23,772 bases of DNA from Pseudomonadota bacterium (GTDB lineage Bacteria > Pseudomonadota > Gammaproteobacteria > Steroidobacterales > Steroidobacteraceae), in contig JAEWBG010000116.1 of the NCBI GenBank assembly GCA_023391335.1, forward strand, positions 1 through 23,772, given 5' to 3'. This document shows, piece by piece, positions 1 to 6,680 of this stretch. The notes below the pieces were generated by a model, which ran no database searches, was not told the DNA's origin, and was given only the letters and a program-made list of their open reading frames with translations. Both the position numbers and the translations under genes were made by a program. Within the stretch, counting starts at the first letter, position 1, and every line of letters begins with the position of its first letter.

Positions 1-22
1 GGAAAGAAGAGCATCATCCTGG

Positions 23-64
23 CTAACCGCTAACCGCTAACCGCTAACCGCTAACCGCTAACCG
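23..64. repeat. Heptamer tandem repeat (CTAACCG)x6
   Basis: Six perfect head-to-tail copies of the 7-mer CTAACCG (reverse complement CGGTTAG) lie here, and one more copy sits at about 115-121. It is the most regular of several 7-bp-period arrays in the intergenic DNA of this window. It lies about 145 bp upstream of the chosen start of the SGNH hydrolase gene. No protein-coding reading is apparent. Confidence 0.95.
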
Positions 65-208
65 TGCCGCACATGGACGTGCTAATGCCGCGGAAGGCAG
101 GATGCCGTGAGCGGCCTAACCGCTATCTGCGTGAAGATCCGTGGAGATGATCTGCACGCAGCCATCGCTGGTTACACTGCGAACGATCGGATCGTGCAAG
201 GCAATTAC

Positions 209-913
209 ATGAACATCGACTTCATCCAACGTGGGCTGCATGCGCTCATGGCCATCACAATTGCGTGCCTTGCGTTCACTGTCGCTAGCGCTGCGGCCAG
301 CCCTTCATTGCAAGAACGCTTCGAGCGGAAGATCGCCGAATACGAGGCGGCGGATAGAGCGAACCCGCCCCCCAAGCACGCGATTCTTTTGATCGGCGAT
401 TCGCAGTTCTATCGATGGAAGACTCTCAACGAAGACTTGCCCGGGTACACGTTCATCAATCGCGGTATCGATTCATTTCAAACTTCCGATCTCATTCGCT
501 ATGCGGATCGTCTGGTCGGTCCCTATCAACCGCGCCTCATCCTTGTGCACGTCGGCGGCAACGACGTTCACAACGAGAAGAACGCGGAGCAGATCACCAA
601 TGACTACACGGTGCTCGTTCAAAAGCTGCGCGCCATCTCTCCCGCAGCAACAATCGTGTTTTCCAGCATCACGCCAGGTCCGGGCCGTTGGGACGAAGCA
701 TCGCAGCGCGTAGCAGCGAATCGAGCAATCGACGAGTTCGTCCACCATCAGCCGAATGTGAAGTTCATCGATCTGTGGCATCCGATGCTCGATGCGAACG
801 GCAAGCCGCGTGAGGATGTTTGGGTTGAGGATCGAGTTCACCCGAACCACGCTGGATATCAATTGCGCGCGAAGTTGACGCAGCCCTTCCTCGGTCCGCC
901 CGAGAAGCGTTAA
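209..913 (+). CDS. Secreted SGNH/GDSL-type esterase/lipase family protein
   Basis: This 234-aa protein belongs to the SGNH hydrolase (GDSL-like lipase/acylhydrolase) family. It has the block I motif GDSQ with the putative nucleophile Ser65, an NRG at 85-87 (block II), GGND at 117-120 (block III) and DRVHPN at 208-213 carrying the Asp/His pair (block V). Residues 1-30 look like a signal peptide with a hydrophobic core and an Ala-rich cleavage region (VASAAAS), so it is probably exported. The ATG at 209 is chosen because AAGG lies 7 bases upstream and the signal peptide begins there; a longer reading from a GTG at 107 would put about 34 residues in front of the signal peptide. The substrate cannot be told from sequence. 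It stands alone, with a convergent gene downstream. Confidence 0.85.
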   Translation: MNIDFIQRGLHALMAITIACLAFTVASAAASPSLQERFERKIAEYEAADRANPPPKHAILLIGDSQFYRWKTLNEDLPGYTFINRGIDSFQTSDLIRYADRLVGPYQPRLILVHVGGNDVHNEKNAEQITNDYTVLVQKLRAISPAATIVFSSITPGPGRWDEASQRVAANRAIDEFVHHQPNVKFIDLWHPMLDANGKPREDVWVEDRVHPNHAGYQLRAKLTQPFLGPPEKR

Positions 914-928
914 GCGCCTTCAAAGGTT

Positions 929-3202
929 TCAGGTTTCGAATCGATAGCTCAACTTGATGAGCAACTGATCGTCATCGCGCAAGCGAAAGCTGTCGTTCAG
1001 TAGTGTGATGGTGTCGTCGGCGGCCTGCCGCTCTTCATAACCGCCGCGGCCGTACACCACATATAGATATGAAAGCGGCGCAATTTCGAAGCGATAGCGA
1101 ATTTGGAAGCCAAAATTGCGCACGCTGAAGTCCTCCAACAGTTCTTCGGTGGCAATCGCATTCCCATTTAGGTCCACCCGATATCCCTGGCGAGCGCGAG
1201 CGTTGACTCCAATCGCCTGCAGCTTCAAGCGTAACTCTTGGCTGTTCGTGAGCGTCCAGTTGAACCCGGCATTGAAGTGCACTTCGGTTCCTTCGAAGCT
1301 GCCGATGTAGTTGTCGTGCTGCCAAATCAGCCAATCCGGCGTTCGTGTGGCATCGAATCCAACATACAGATTGAATGCATCGTTGATGAAGTACGTCGGC
1401 TCGATCATCAGCCGGTAACCGAACTGATGATTGCCCGACAACCCGCCGCCATTGATCTCGGCTTCGGCGTTGTACGACCAATTGCCTTTGCGGGGGCGAT
1501 CGTATTCGGCATAGGTGTTGATGTGGGGTGGGAGATTCACTGATCCATTACCGCGCGTCAGCAGGTCATCGACGCCGGCACTGTTCACGTTGATCTGTGC
1601 GTATTCGTAGCTCCCATTACGCAGGCGGCTTTCGCGGCTCATGCGGAATTGATGTCCCAGGCGCTCGCCTTGTTCGTTGTGGTTCGTGGAAAGGCGCCAA
1701 CGCCAATCCTTCGAAGCGTAGCGCGAGGAATCAGGTAGATTCGTGAAGCGGCGGTTGAGCTGCCAGTGAAAGTAGTTCTCGTTGTTGCGCGATACGTAGC
1801 CTGCATCATTGATCTGCAACTGATCGCCGAAGTGCATCGCGATCACTTGTTGTCGCCAGCCATGATCCATCTCGTAGTCGGCCCACAGCGTAGCGCCGGT
1901 GTCGCGCACATGGCCGTTGTTCTGAACGATGTCGCTACCGAAGACACGAGTGCGCACGTTCCAACGTGGCGTCGGCCGCCAGTTGTGATCGATGCCCGCG
2001 ACCGTCGCTTCTCTATCGAGGTACGGCCGCTTTACGTCTGTGAGCATGAACCCCAGATTTTGATTGCTGAAATCGCGCACCAGCCGCAATGCGCTGAAGG
2101 ATCTGCCCGCATCGCCCGCTTCGTCGGCCGCGAACACTCCATATTTGGCGCTGCCGAGACTGCCGTTGAGTTTGAGTGCCGCGGTGATGTCGCCGGAACC
2201 TCGGCCGTCATCGGCTGGGCCACCCACGCGGCGCGTGTACAGCAACTGGCTGTAGTCGGAAGGCGTCGTGAATTCGAAGATTCCCTGGTTCTCGGTGAAG
2301 AACGGCCGCTTATCGCTGATGAAGGTCTCGGTTGCATCGAAGTTGACGACCAGATCGTCGCTTTCGACCTGGCCGAAGTCGGGATTCAGTGTCGCAGTCA
2401 ATTGCATTAGTCCGTTGGGCTTCCACAGCAAGTCGACGCCGCCATCGGGTTCGCCGTGACCCTCGACGTTGTCGTAAAAACTCGAAACATAAGGAGTGAC
2501 CGCAAATAGCGATTGGCTGTAGCTAGCAACTTCGATGGGGGCGAAGTCCGAAAGAAATCGCGATCGTTCGAAGCTCGCGAGGGGCCAGCCGACGCGCTCG
2601 CCGGTCGCGCCGACGATGCGATCGAGATACAGGCCGATGGTGCGCTTGCCGTCAGAGCCGTTACGCATCGGCGCGGTGTACCAGGGAATGAGAACTTCCG
2701 CGGTCCAGCCCGAGGCGTCTTCAGCAGTCGCATGTAACCAACTGCCATCCCAGTCCGAATTGAAGTTGTTCTCGTTGCTGATGACGCCGTCGTAGATGCC
2801 ATTCGTTGAGCTGATCGTAAAGTCGTAGCCGGTGCGATGGTCGCCGTCAAAGTCGATCATGACGTTGACGCGATCGACCTGCGCATCGAAATCACGTTGC
2901 ACCCGTTGATTGGTGCGCGCCACGGATAAGGGTTGTGTGTTGCGGAATGCGACCGCCAGCCCGTCGGACGTCGCTAACACCCACGCCTCGGTGGAAAAGG
3001 ATGCGGGTTCGCCATTGAGCGGCTGTACTTTGCGAAAGTCGTTGATGTGTTGCGCGCCTCGCCACTCTTCGGGATCGATGCGCCCATCGATTTGTACCGC
3101 CATCGCCAACGGCGCGCGTGCCAGGATGAGGAGCGCGATCAGAGCGAGCCGCTCAACGCTCCGTCGCGATATCGTTCGCGACCACTTCGTCATTGTTCTC
3201 AT
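929..3202 (-). CDS. DUF5916 family protein with N-terminal CBM9-like domain
   Basis: This 757-aa protein has an N-terminal signal peptide (hydrophobic segment about 19-35, ending AMA). Next comes a carbohydrate-binding-family-9-like beta-sandwich (about 36-220; IDGRIDPEEW opening, then DFDGDHRTGYDF and a W-x-AEVLIPW segment). The long C-terminal region matches the DUF5916 type (FNPDFGQVE-like segment LNPDFGQVESDD, then FISDKRPFFTENQGIF). Its many alternating aromatic strands and terminal YRFET suggest an outer-membrane beta-barrel. The biochemical function of the family is not established. The start is either ATG 3202, with GAGGAAG directly adjacent, or ATG 3193, where the same purine run lies 11-12 bases upstream; the second spacing is more usual. 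It appears monocistronic and converges with the SGNH gene across 15 bp. Confidence 0.88.
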   Translation of the reverse strand: MRTMTKWSRTISRRSVERLALIALLILARAPLAMAVQIDGRIDPEEWRGAQHINDFRKVQPLNGEPASFSTEAWVLATSDGLAVAFRNTQPLSVARTNQRVQRDFDAQVDRVNVMIDFDGDHRTGYDFTISSTNGIYDGVISNENNFNSDWDGSWLHATAEDASGWTAEVLIPWYTAPMRNGSDGKRTIGLYLDRIVGATGERVGWPLASFERSRFLSDFAPIEVASYSQSLFAVTPYVSSFYDNVEGHGEPDGGVDLLWKPNGLMQLTATLNPDFGQVESDDLVVNFDATETFISDKRPFFTENQGIFEFTTPSDYSQLLYTRRVGGPADDGRGSGDITAALKLNGSLGSAKYGVFAADEAGDAGRSFSALRLVRDFSNQNLGFMLTDVKRPYLDREATVAGIDHNWRPTPRWNVRTRVFGSDIVQNNGHVRDTGATLWADYEMDHGWRQQVIAMHFGDQLQINDAGYVSRNNENYFHWQLNRRFTNLPDSSRYASKDWRWRLSTNHNEQGERLGHQFRMSRESRLRNGSYEYAQINVNSAGVDDLLTRGNGSVNLPPHINTYAEYDRPRKGNWSYNAEAEINGGGLSGNHQFGYRLMIEPTYFINDAFNLYVGFDATRTPDWLIWQHDNYIGSFEGTEVHFNAGFNWTLTNSQELRLKLQAIGVNARARQGYRVDLNGNAIATEELLEDFSVRNFGFQIRYRFEIAPLSYLYVVYGRGGYEERQAADDTITLLNDSFRLRDDDQLLIKLSYRFET

Positions 3203-3529
3203 CTTCCTCGCCTGATTACTCGCGCGTGCGCCGTATCGCCTTCAGATGCGTCGTATTGCGATTTGGTTTGCACGCCCGGAGAAAATGGCACGCCGTGTCA
3301 CGTGCTAGTGACGAGGAAGATTTCACACGGAGGGCACGCAGAGCACGGAGATCATCGAGCCCCCTCTCCAGGACTTCGTCCGACCTGGGCAAAAGAGCGA
3401 GTTCCTTTGCGTGTCGCGAGATGCAATCGATAGTTTCGATGAGTACCCGGCTGTCCAATCGAAAAGAGTATCTGTATGGATAGACAGCCTCCGCTACATT
3501 GCCGAAAAAATCGATTGGCGAGGTGATGT
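3203..3529. other. 327-bp intergenic region with dispersed repeats
   Basis: No convincing gene is seen here. The stretch holds a small hairpin (GTCAC 3297-3301 with GTGAC 3308-3312), a dispersed-repeat motif at 3321-3350, and the upstream region of the gene starting at 3530. Presumably the promoter of the minus-strand DUF5916 gene also lies here, but no clear -35/-10 pair could be picked out. Confidence 0.6.
3321..3350. repeat. Dispersed 'CACGGAGG.CACGCAGAG' type repeat
   Basis: The segment carries CACACGGAGGGCACGCAGAG followed by CACGGAG. It resembles the purine-rich intergenic repeats (ACGGAGGCACAGAG-like) found in many environmental bacterial genomes. A related motif (ACACAAAGAACGCAGAG) occurs near 23523-23539 in this window. 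Assignment to that family is from memory of the motif, not from a search. Confidence 0.5.
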
Positions 3530-4066
3530 GTGGTTTCGGCGGCACTCACGCCCGAGGAACAGCGGCGGCACGAGAAAGCGATGGCGAAGCTCAGGGCAGA
3601 GCTCTTTCGCAAATACAGTCCCGCTCAGTATTTCATCGTGCCGGGCAGCGAGGTGGTCACGTCCGCTTGGGCAGAAACGTGTTGGATGGCAGGCGTTGGG
3701 AGCTATCGAAAGGTATGCCTCGGCGGATTGGGGTATCGCATCGACTGCGCCGATGAGCATGGTTTGGCAGGGCTGCGTGTTCAGCATCGCAAGGACCGGA
3801 AGTTCTGTTTCTGGATCGAAAGTGCGCAGAACTTCACCGTGATGAGCTGCAGTGTTCAATTTGCCGAGTTGTCGACCTGCGTACGACCGGCGGTGCTCGC
3901 GCACTTGGCGGAAAACTGGTGTTCGGTCGTTAGCAAACGCCACGGAGAGATGGATCCCAACGACGTCACGTTGCGGAAGAAGGATCGAACATTGCGCGAT
4001 CAAGACGGAACCGCGGCAGCAAAGAGTGGCGTCGGATCCTCAGCGTCAGATGAGAGTCCCCGATAA
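3530..4066 (+). CDS. Hypothetical protein, 178 aa
   Basis: I do not recognise this protein. The GTG start at 3530 has a well-placed GAGG six bases upstream. The reading frame has a GC-rich third codon position like its neighbours. It opens with a charged, probably helical segment (LTPEEQRRHEKAMAKLRAELFRKY, residues about 7-30), followed by a mixed region rich in Cys and Trp (Cys51, 63, 73, 93, 107, 117, 131) and a polar tail of low complexity from about 140. There is no signal peptide or membrane segment. It ends 5 bp before the next gene, and the two probably form a small operon. An overlapping opposite-strand frame (3494-4003) exists but has no ribosome binding site that I could see. Confidence 0.5.
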   Translation: MVSAALTPEEQRRHEKAMAKLRAELFRKYSPAQYFIVPGSEVVTSAWAETCWMAGVGSYRKVCLGGLGYRIDCADEHGLAGLRVQHRKDRKFCFWIESAQNFTVMSCSVQFAELSTCVRPAVLAHLAENWCSVVSKRHGEMDPNDVTLRKKDRTLRDQDGTAAAKSGVGSSASDESPR

Positions 4067-4071
4067 GAGTC

Positions 4072-4335
4072 ATGCCAGGAAGCCGCGATGTATACCGCTA
4101 TCGTCCGCTGTTGCACCCGGAAGATGTGCTCGCGGAAATCTCGGATGAATGGGTATTCGTGGCTATTTGCTTGAGTTGTCGACATCACGCGAAGCTCGGC
4201 CGAATCAAAGACATTGTTCGCAATCGGCGCATGCACCGTGCGGGGGAATTCCTGGTGCGCTTGCGGTGTCGCAAATGCGGTGCGGGCTCGCCGGCGGTGC
4301 GAGCCGTGCATGCCACGTCCTCCCAAGCCGTTTAA
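4072..4335 (+). CDS. Small putative zinc-ribbon protein (two CxxC pairs), 87 aa
   Basis: I do not recognise a named family, but the protein has two CxxC pairs, C33-L-S-C36 and C66-R-K-C69-G, separated by a basic segment (about 40-64). This is the usual layout of a small structural zinc-ribbon. The hydrophobic/aromatic strand EWVFVAI before the first pair and FLVRLRC before the second fit a zinc-knuckle fold. It may bind nucleic acid or a protein partner, which is inference only. The ATG lies 5 bp after the stop of the preceding gene, suggesting co-transcription. No strong Shine-Dalgarno is seen apart from AAGAG just upstream (4065-4069). Confidence 0.6.
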   Translation: MPGSRDVYRYRPLLHPEDVLAEISDEWVFVAICLSCRHHAKLGRIKDIVRNRRMHRAGEFLVRLRCRKCGAGSPAVRAVHATSSQAV

Positions 4336-4347
4336 GTGGCAGTAAGT

Positions 4348-4365
4348 AGTGGAGATCTATCCACT
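4348..4365. other. Hairpin downstream of the CxxC gene
   Basis: AGTGGA (4348-4353) pairs with TCCACT (4360-4365) around a 6-nt loop, 12 bp after the stop codon at 4335. There is no T-run after it, so it is not a standard intrinsic terminator. Confidence 0.45.
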
Positions 4366-4366
4366 C

Positions 4367-4432
4367 AGGGAACTTTGGTCGCTGTCGTTGAGCGGCGACT
4401 CCGCGGCGGGCCGCGGACGCAGTTTGTTCCCT
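4367..4432 (+). other. Potential three-way-junction RNA element
   Basis: The outer stem AGGGAAC (4367-4373) pairs with GTTCCCT (4426-4432). Nested inside are GTCGC (4378-4382) with GCGAC (4395-4399), and CCGCGG (4401-4406) with CCGCGG (4411-4416) around a CGGG loop. This gives a closed junction with two hairpin arms, 90 bp before the LuxR-type regulator start. It could be a leader RNA, a terminator-like structure for the upstream genes, or chance in GC-rich DNA. No known RNA family is recognised. Confidence 0.35.
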
Positions 4433-4452
4433 ACCAATTGAATTAGTACTCC

Positions 4453-4478
4453 GGAACCACCGCGTTTCTTCACGCGTT
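4453..4478 (+). promoter_or_regulatory. Possible ECF-type promoter GGAAC-N17-CGTT
   Basis: GGAAC (4453-4457) and CGTT (4475-4478) are separated by 17 bases, 44 bp upstream of the LuxR-type regulator start at 4523. The arrangement matches the ECF sigma-factor promoter form known for the EcfG general stress response. A very similar site (N16) lies upstream of rsbR. EcfG itself is an alphaproteobacterial factor, so the cognate sigma here is unknown. Confidence 0.35.
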
Positions 4479-4522
4479 TTTTGGCTGTGCCGACACGCGG
4501 CACGGTAACAACGGGAGCCTGG

Positions 4523-5206
4523 ATGAATCAAGAGACGATGACTGGTCAACAGAACACATATACGGCGCGGCGCATCGCTGAAAGTCTGCGCAACGGATTG
4601 ATCATCGTAGACGCCGATGGCGATATCGTCTGGACGGACGAGCAGCTGCGGCACCGCCTCAACGGCGAACTTAACAAAGTATCGTTACCCCTCGATCGTT
4701 CGGATGAGGAAGTGCAGCGCGCGGTGCTCGACGGATTCATCGCCACGCTCGAGGTGGATGTGGCAGGCGAAACGCAACAGGTCTGCGTGATTCAAGAAGT
4801 TCCGCCCGAGCAGGCCGCGATGCGGCACATGCAGCGCATTGTCGATGCGGTCGAGGAATTGCTCGCCGAACCCTCGTGGCTCACTGCGACGCTCATGGAT
4901 AAGCTCAAGGCTCGCCTGCAGTCGGCTGGCCCGAGCAGCCGGGCTGCGGATCTCAAACGACTCACTGCACGTGAGCGGGAAATCTTGGGATTGGTTTGCG
5001 AAGGGTGCACCGATGCGCAAATGGCTCGCATTCTGAAGCTCTCGCAAAACACCGTGCGCAATCACTTGGCGTCGCTGTTTCGAAAGATCGGCGTGAACCG
5101 CCGCAGCGCTGCCGTCATCTGGGCACGCGAGCGCGCGATCACCAAGCACGACACATTGGATTCGACCACTCTCCGCGATCGAGCAGCCGCCAACGATGGC
5201 GGCTGA
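4523..5206 (+). CDS. LuxR-type transcriptional regulator without receiver domain
   Basis: This is a 227-aa DNA-binding regulator. The C-terminal GerE/LuxR helix-turn-helix covers about residues 145-205: LTAREREILGLVCEGCTDAQ, then the recognition helix region LSQNTVRNHLASLFRKIGV. The N-terminal part (about 12-95) is not a receiver; IIVDADGDIVWTDEQLRHRL looks PAS-like. The middle (about 100-140) is helical. The ATG at 4523 is chosen because GGGAG lies 5 bases upstream and the upstream in-frame ATG at 4481 has no clear site. A signal-sensing or partner-binding role for the N-terminus is inferred. It lies 212 bp before a PAS histidine kinase, and with no phosphorylatable Asp domain it is not a classical partner for that kinase. 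Confidence 0.88.
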   Translation: MNQETMTGQQNTYTARRIAESLRNGLIIVDADGDIVWTDEQLRHRLNGELNKVSLPLDRSDEEVQRAVLDGFIATLEVDVAGETQQVCVIQEVPPEQAAMRHMQRIVDAVEELLAEPSWLTATLMDKLKARLQSAGPSSRAADLKRLTAREREILGLVCEGCTDAQMARILKLSQNTVRNHLASLFRKIGVNRRSAAVIWARERAITKHDTLDSTTLRDRAAANDGG

Positions 5207-5224
5207 CCTTCACTTCTGCGCTAC

Positions 5225-5268
5225 TACTTGCCTGCACTAGTACTTGCCCACACTAGTACTTGTAGTAG
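5225..5268. repeat. 16-bp tandem repeat with ACTAGT palindromes
   Basis: Two 16-bp units (TACTTGCCTGCACTAG at 5225-5240 and TACTTGCCCACACTAG at 5241-5256) are followed by a partial third (TACTTG at 5257-5262). CTACTAC (5221-5227) and GTAGTAG (5262-5268) are inverted copies framing the block. It lies between the LuxR-type regulator and the histidine kinase. It could be an operator with repeated sites or a transcript hairpin. Confidence 0.6.
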
Positions 5269-5328
5269 TTCACCGTCTCTTGCGCCACACAGATTCGTAG
5301 TGTCTGCTTCGCTCCCGACTGAAGCAGT

Positions 5329-5356
5329 CACTTCGCACTTCGCACCTCGCTCCTCA
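5329..5356. repeat. Degenerate heptamer repeat (CACTTCG-type)
   Basis: Four consecutive 7-mers occur: CACTTCG, CACTTCG, CACCTCG, CTCCTCA. The array has the same 7-bp period as other intergenic arrays in this window but a different sequence. It lies about 63 bp upstream of the histidine kinase start. Confidence 0.7.
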
Positions 5357-5418
5357 CGCTTGCGATTCTGTGAATGAATCTGCAGGAGCGTCGGTTGGAT
5401 CGCGACTAGGCGCACGCA

Positions 5419-6528
5419 ATGACCACCGACACCATCGAACTGCATCCCCCGCGAGCGCCGCGCACCAGCGAAGAGCGTTTCCATGCCTTCGTGACGGCGA
5501 CGTTCGATGTTGTCTACAGCATGAGTCCGGATTGGCGCGAGATGCGCTTTCTAATCGGCAAGGACTTTATTCCAGACACGTTGGATGCGAGCGATAGCTG
5601 GCTCGAGCGTTACATTCCTTTGGACGATCAGCCGTATGTTCTGTCCGCTATCAATCACGCCATCGAGACCGGCACGACATTCGAACTCGAACACCGGGTA
5701 ATTCGCGGGAACGGGGCCATCGGGTGGACGCTCTCGCGCGCGATTCCCATCAAAGATTCGGCAGGGCGAATCCTCGAATGGTTCGGGGCCGCGCGCGACA
5801 TCACGGAACGTCGAGTACGCGAAGAGGCACTCGTGCAAGCCGATTGGCAGAAGGATCAGTTCATCGCCATGCTCGCGCATGAGCTGCGCAATCCGCTCGC
5901 ACCGATGACGAATGCTCTCGAGTTATTGCGCAAGGCGGGGCGTAACGAAGCGATTCGGGAGAACGCTCAAGCCATCATCGAGCGTCAACTGGGCTCGCTA
6001 CGGCGGCTGGTCGATGACTTGCTCGAGATCGCGCGCATCACCTCCGGACGATTGGAATTGCGAACGAGCCGAGTGAATCTCGGCGCGATTCTCGAGCGTG
6101 CGGTCGAAACCGCTCGCCCGATGATCGACGGACGCAATCAGTCCCTCACCGTCCAGATCGATGCATCGCATGAGATCGTTGCCGACGCAGCACGGCTGCA
6201 GCAGGTGTTCGTCAATCTTCTCAACAATGCGGCCAAGTACACGGATGTCGGCGGACAAATCACCCTACGAGCGGAGCTGAATAACGGCGTGGCGGTGATC
6301 AGCCTCAAGGACACCGGAATCGGAATCGACGCAGATTTGATGCCGCGGCTGTTCGAACCGTTCGCGCAAGCGAAACATTCGCACTCGCGTTCTCAAGGCG
6401 GCTTGGGGCTGGGGCTTTCCATCGCGCGCCGATTGGTCCAGATGCACGGCGGTACGATCCGAGTCGAGAGCGTCGTCGGCAAGGGTAGTGAATTCATCGT
6501 CGAACTCCCCCTGCAAACCCATCCCTAA
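5419..6528 (+). CDS. PAS domain sensor histidine kinase
   Basis: This is a 369-aa cytoplasmic kinase with no membrane segments. Residues about 18-135 form a PAS/PAC module (ending IKDSAGRILEWFGAARDITE). The HisKA dimerisation helix follows, with the phosphoacceptor His154 in AHELRNP, then a HATPase_c domain with the N-box at about 266-274 (NLLNNAAKY), G1 DTGIGID and G2 GGLGLGLSI. It ends with the usual GKGSEFIVELPL strand. The family autophosphorylates on His and passes phosphate to a receiver. No receiver gene is adjacent, so it is an orphan kinase. The start is the ATG at 5419, with only a weak upstream AGG. The receivers encoded at 11291-14663 are possible partners, which is speculation from proximity. 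Confidence 0.92.
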   Translation: MTTDTIELHPPRAPRTSEERFHAFVTATFDVVYSMSPDWREMRFLIGKDFIPDTLDASDSWLERYIPLDDQPYVLSAINHAIETGTTFELEHRVIRGNGAIGWTLSRAIPIKDSAGRILEWFGAARDITERRVREEALVQADWQKDQFIAMLAHELRNPLAPMTNALELLRKAGRNEAIRENAQAIIERQLGSLRRLVDDLLEIARITSGRLELRTSRVNLGAILERAVETARPMIDGRNQSLTVQIDASHEIVADAARLQQVFVNLLNNAAKYTDVGGQITLRAELNNGVAVISLKDTGIGIDADLMPRLFEPFAQAKHSHSRSQGGLGLGLSIARRLVQMHGGTIRVESVVGKGSEFIVELPLQTHP

Positions 6529-6553
6529 CAGGATGAACAGGATTGCCGGATGG
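6527..6553. repeat. 9-bp tandem repeat (AACAGGATG)x2 plus a degenerate copy
   Basis: AACAGGATG, AACAGGATT and GCCGGATGG follow each other directly, and the first copy overlaps the TAA stop of the histidine kinase. It resembles the ACAGGATN-type 9-mer repeats dispersed in many bacterial genomes (recognised by eye only). Confidence 0.6.
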
Positions 6554-6680
6554 TCGGAGCTAACAGGCCAGTTCCTGCCGTCACACAACCTGATCCTGGC
6601 GCCTAGCTACGCGGAATTCCGGGTCTCGGTTCGGGCCAGTACTCAGTACTCTTTGCTGCTCTGCAGGAGTACGTACCTCG

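Noticed and set aside
23..64. CRISPR array or telomere-like end
   Set aside because: Units are 7 bp with no spacers, and the DNA continues normally on both sides with other short arrays in the window.
3494..4003. Minus-strand frame overlapping the 178-aa hypothetical gene
   Set aside because: No ribosome binding site and no family features; the plus-strand frame has a good GAGG at its start and is followed closely by another gene. Not fully excluded.
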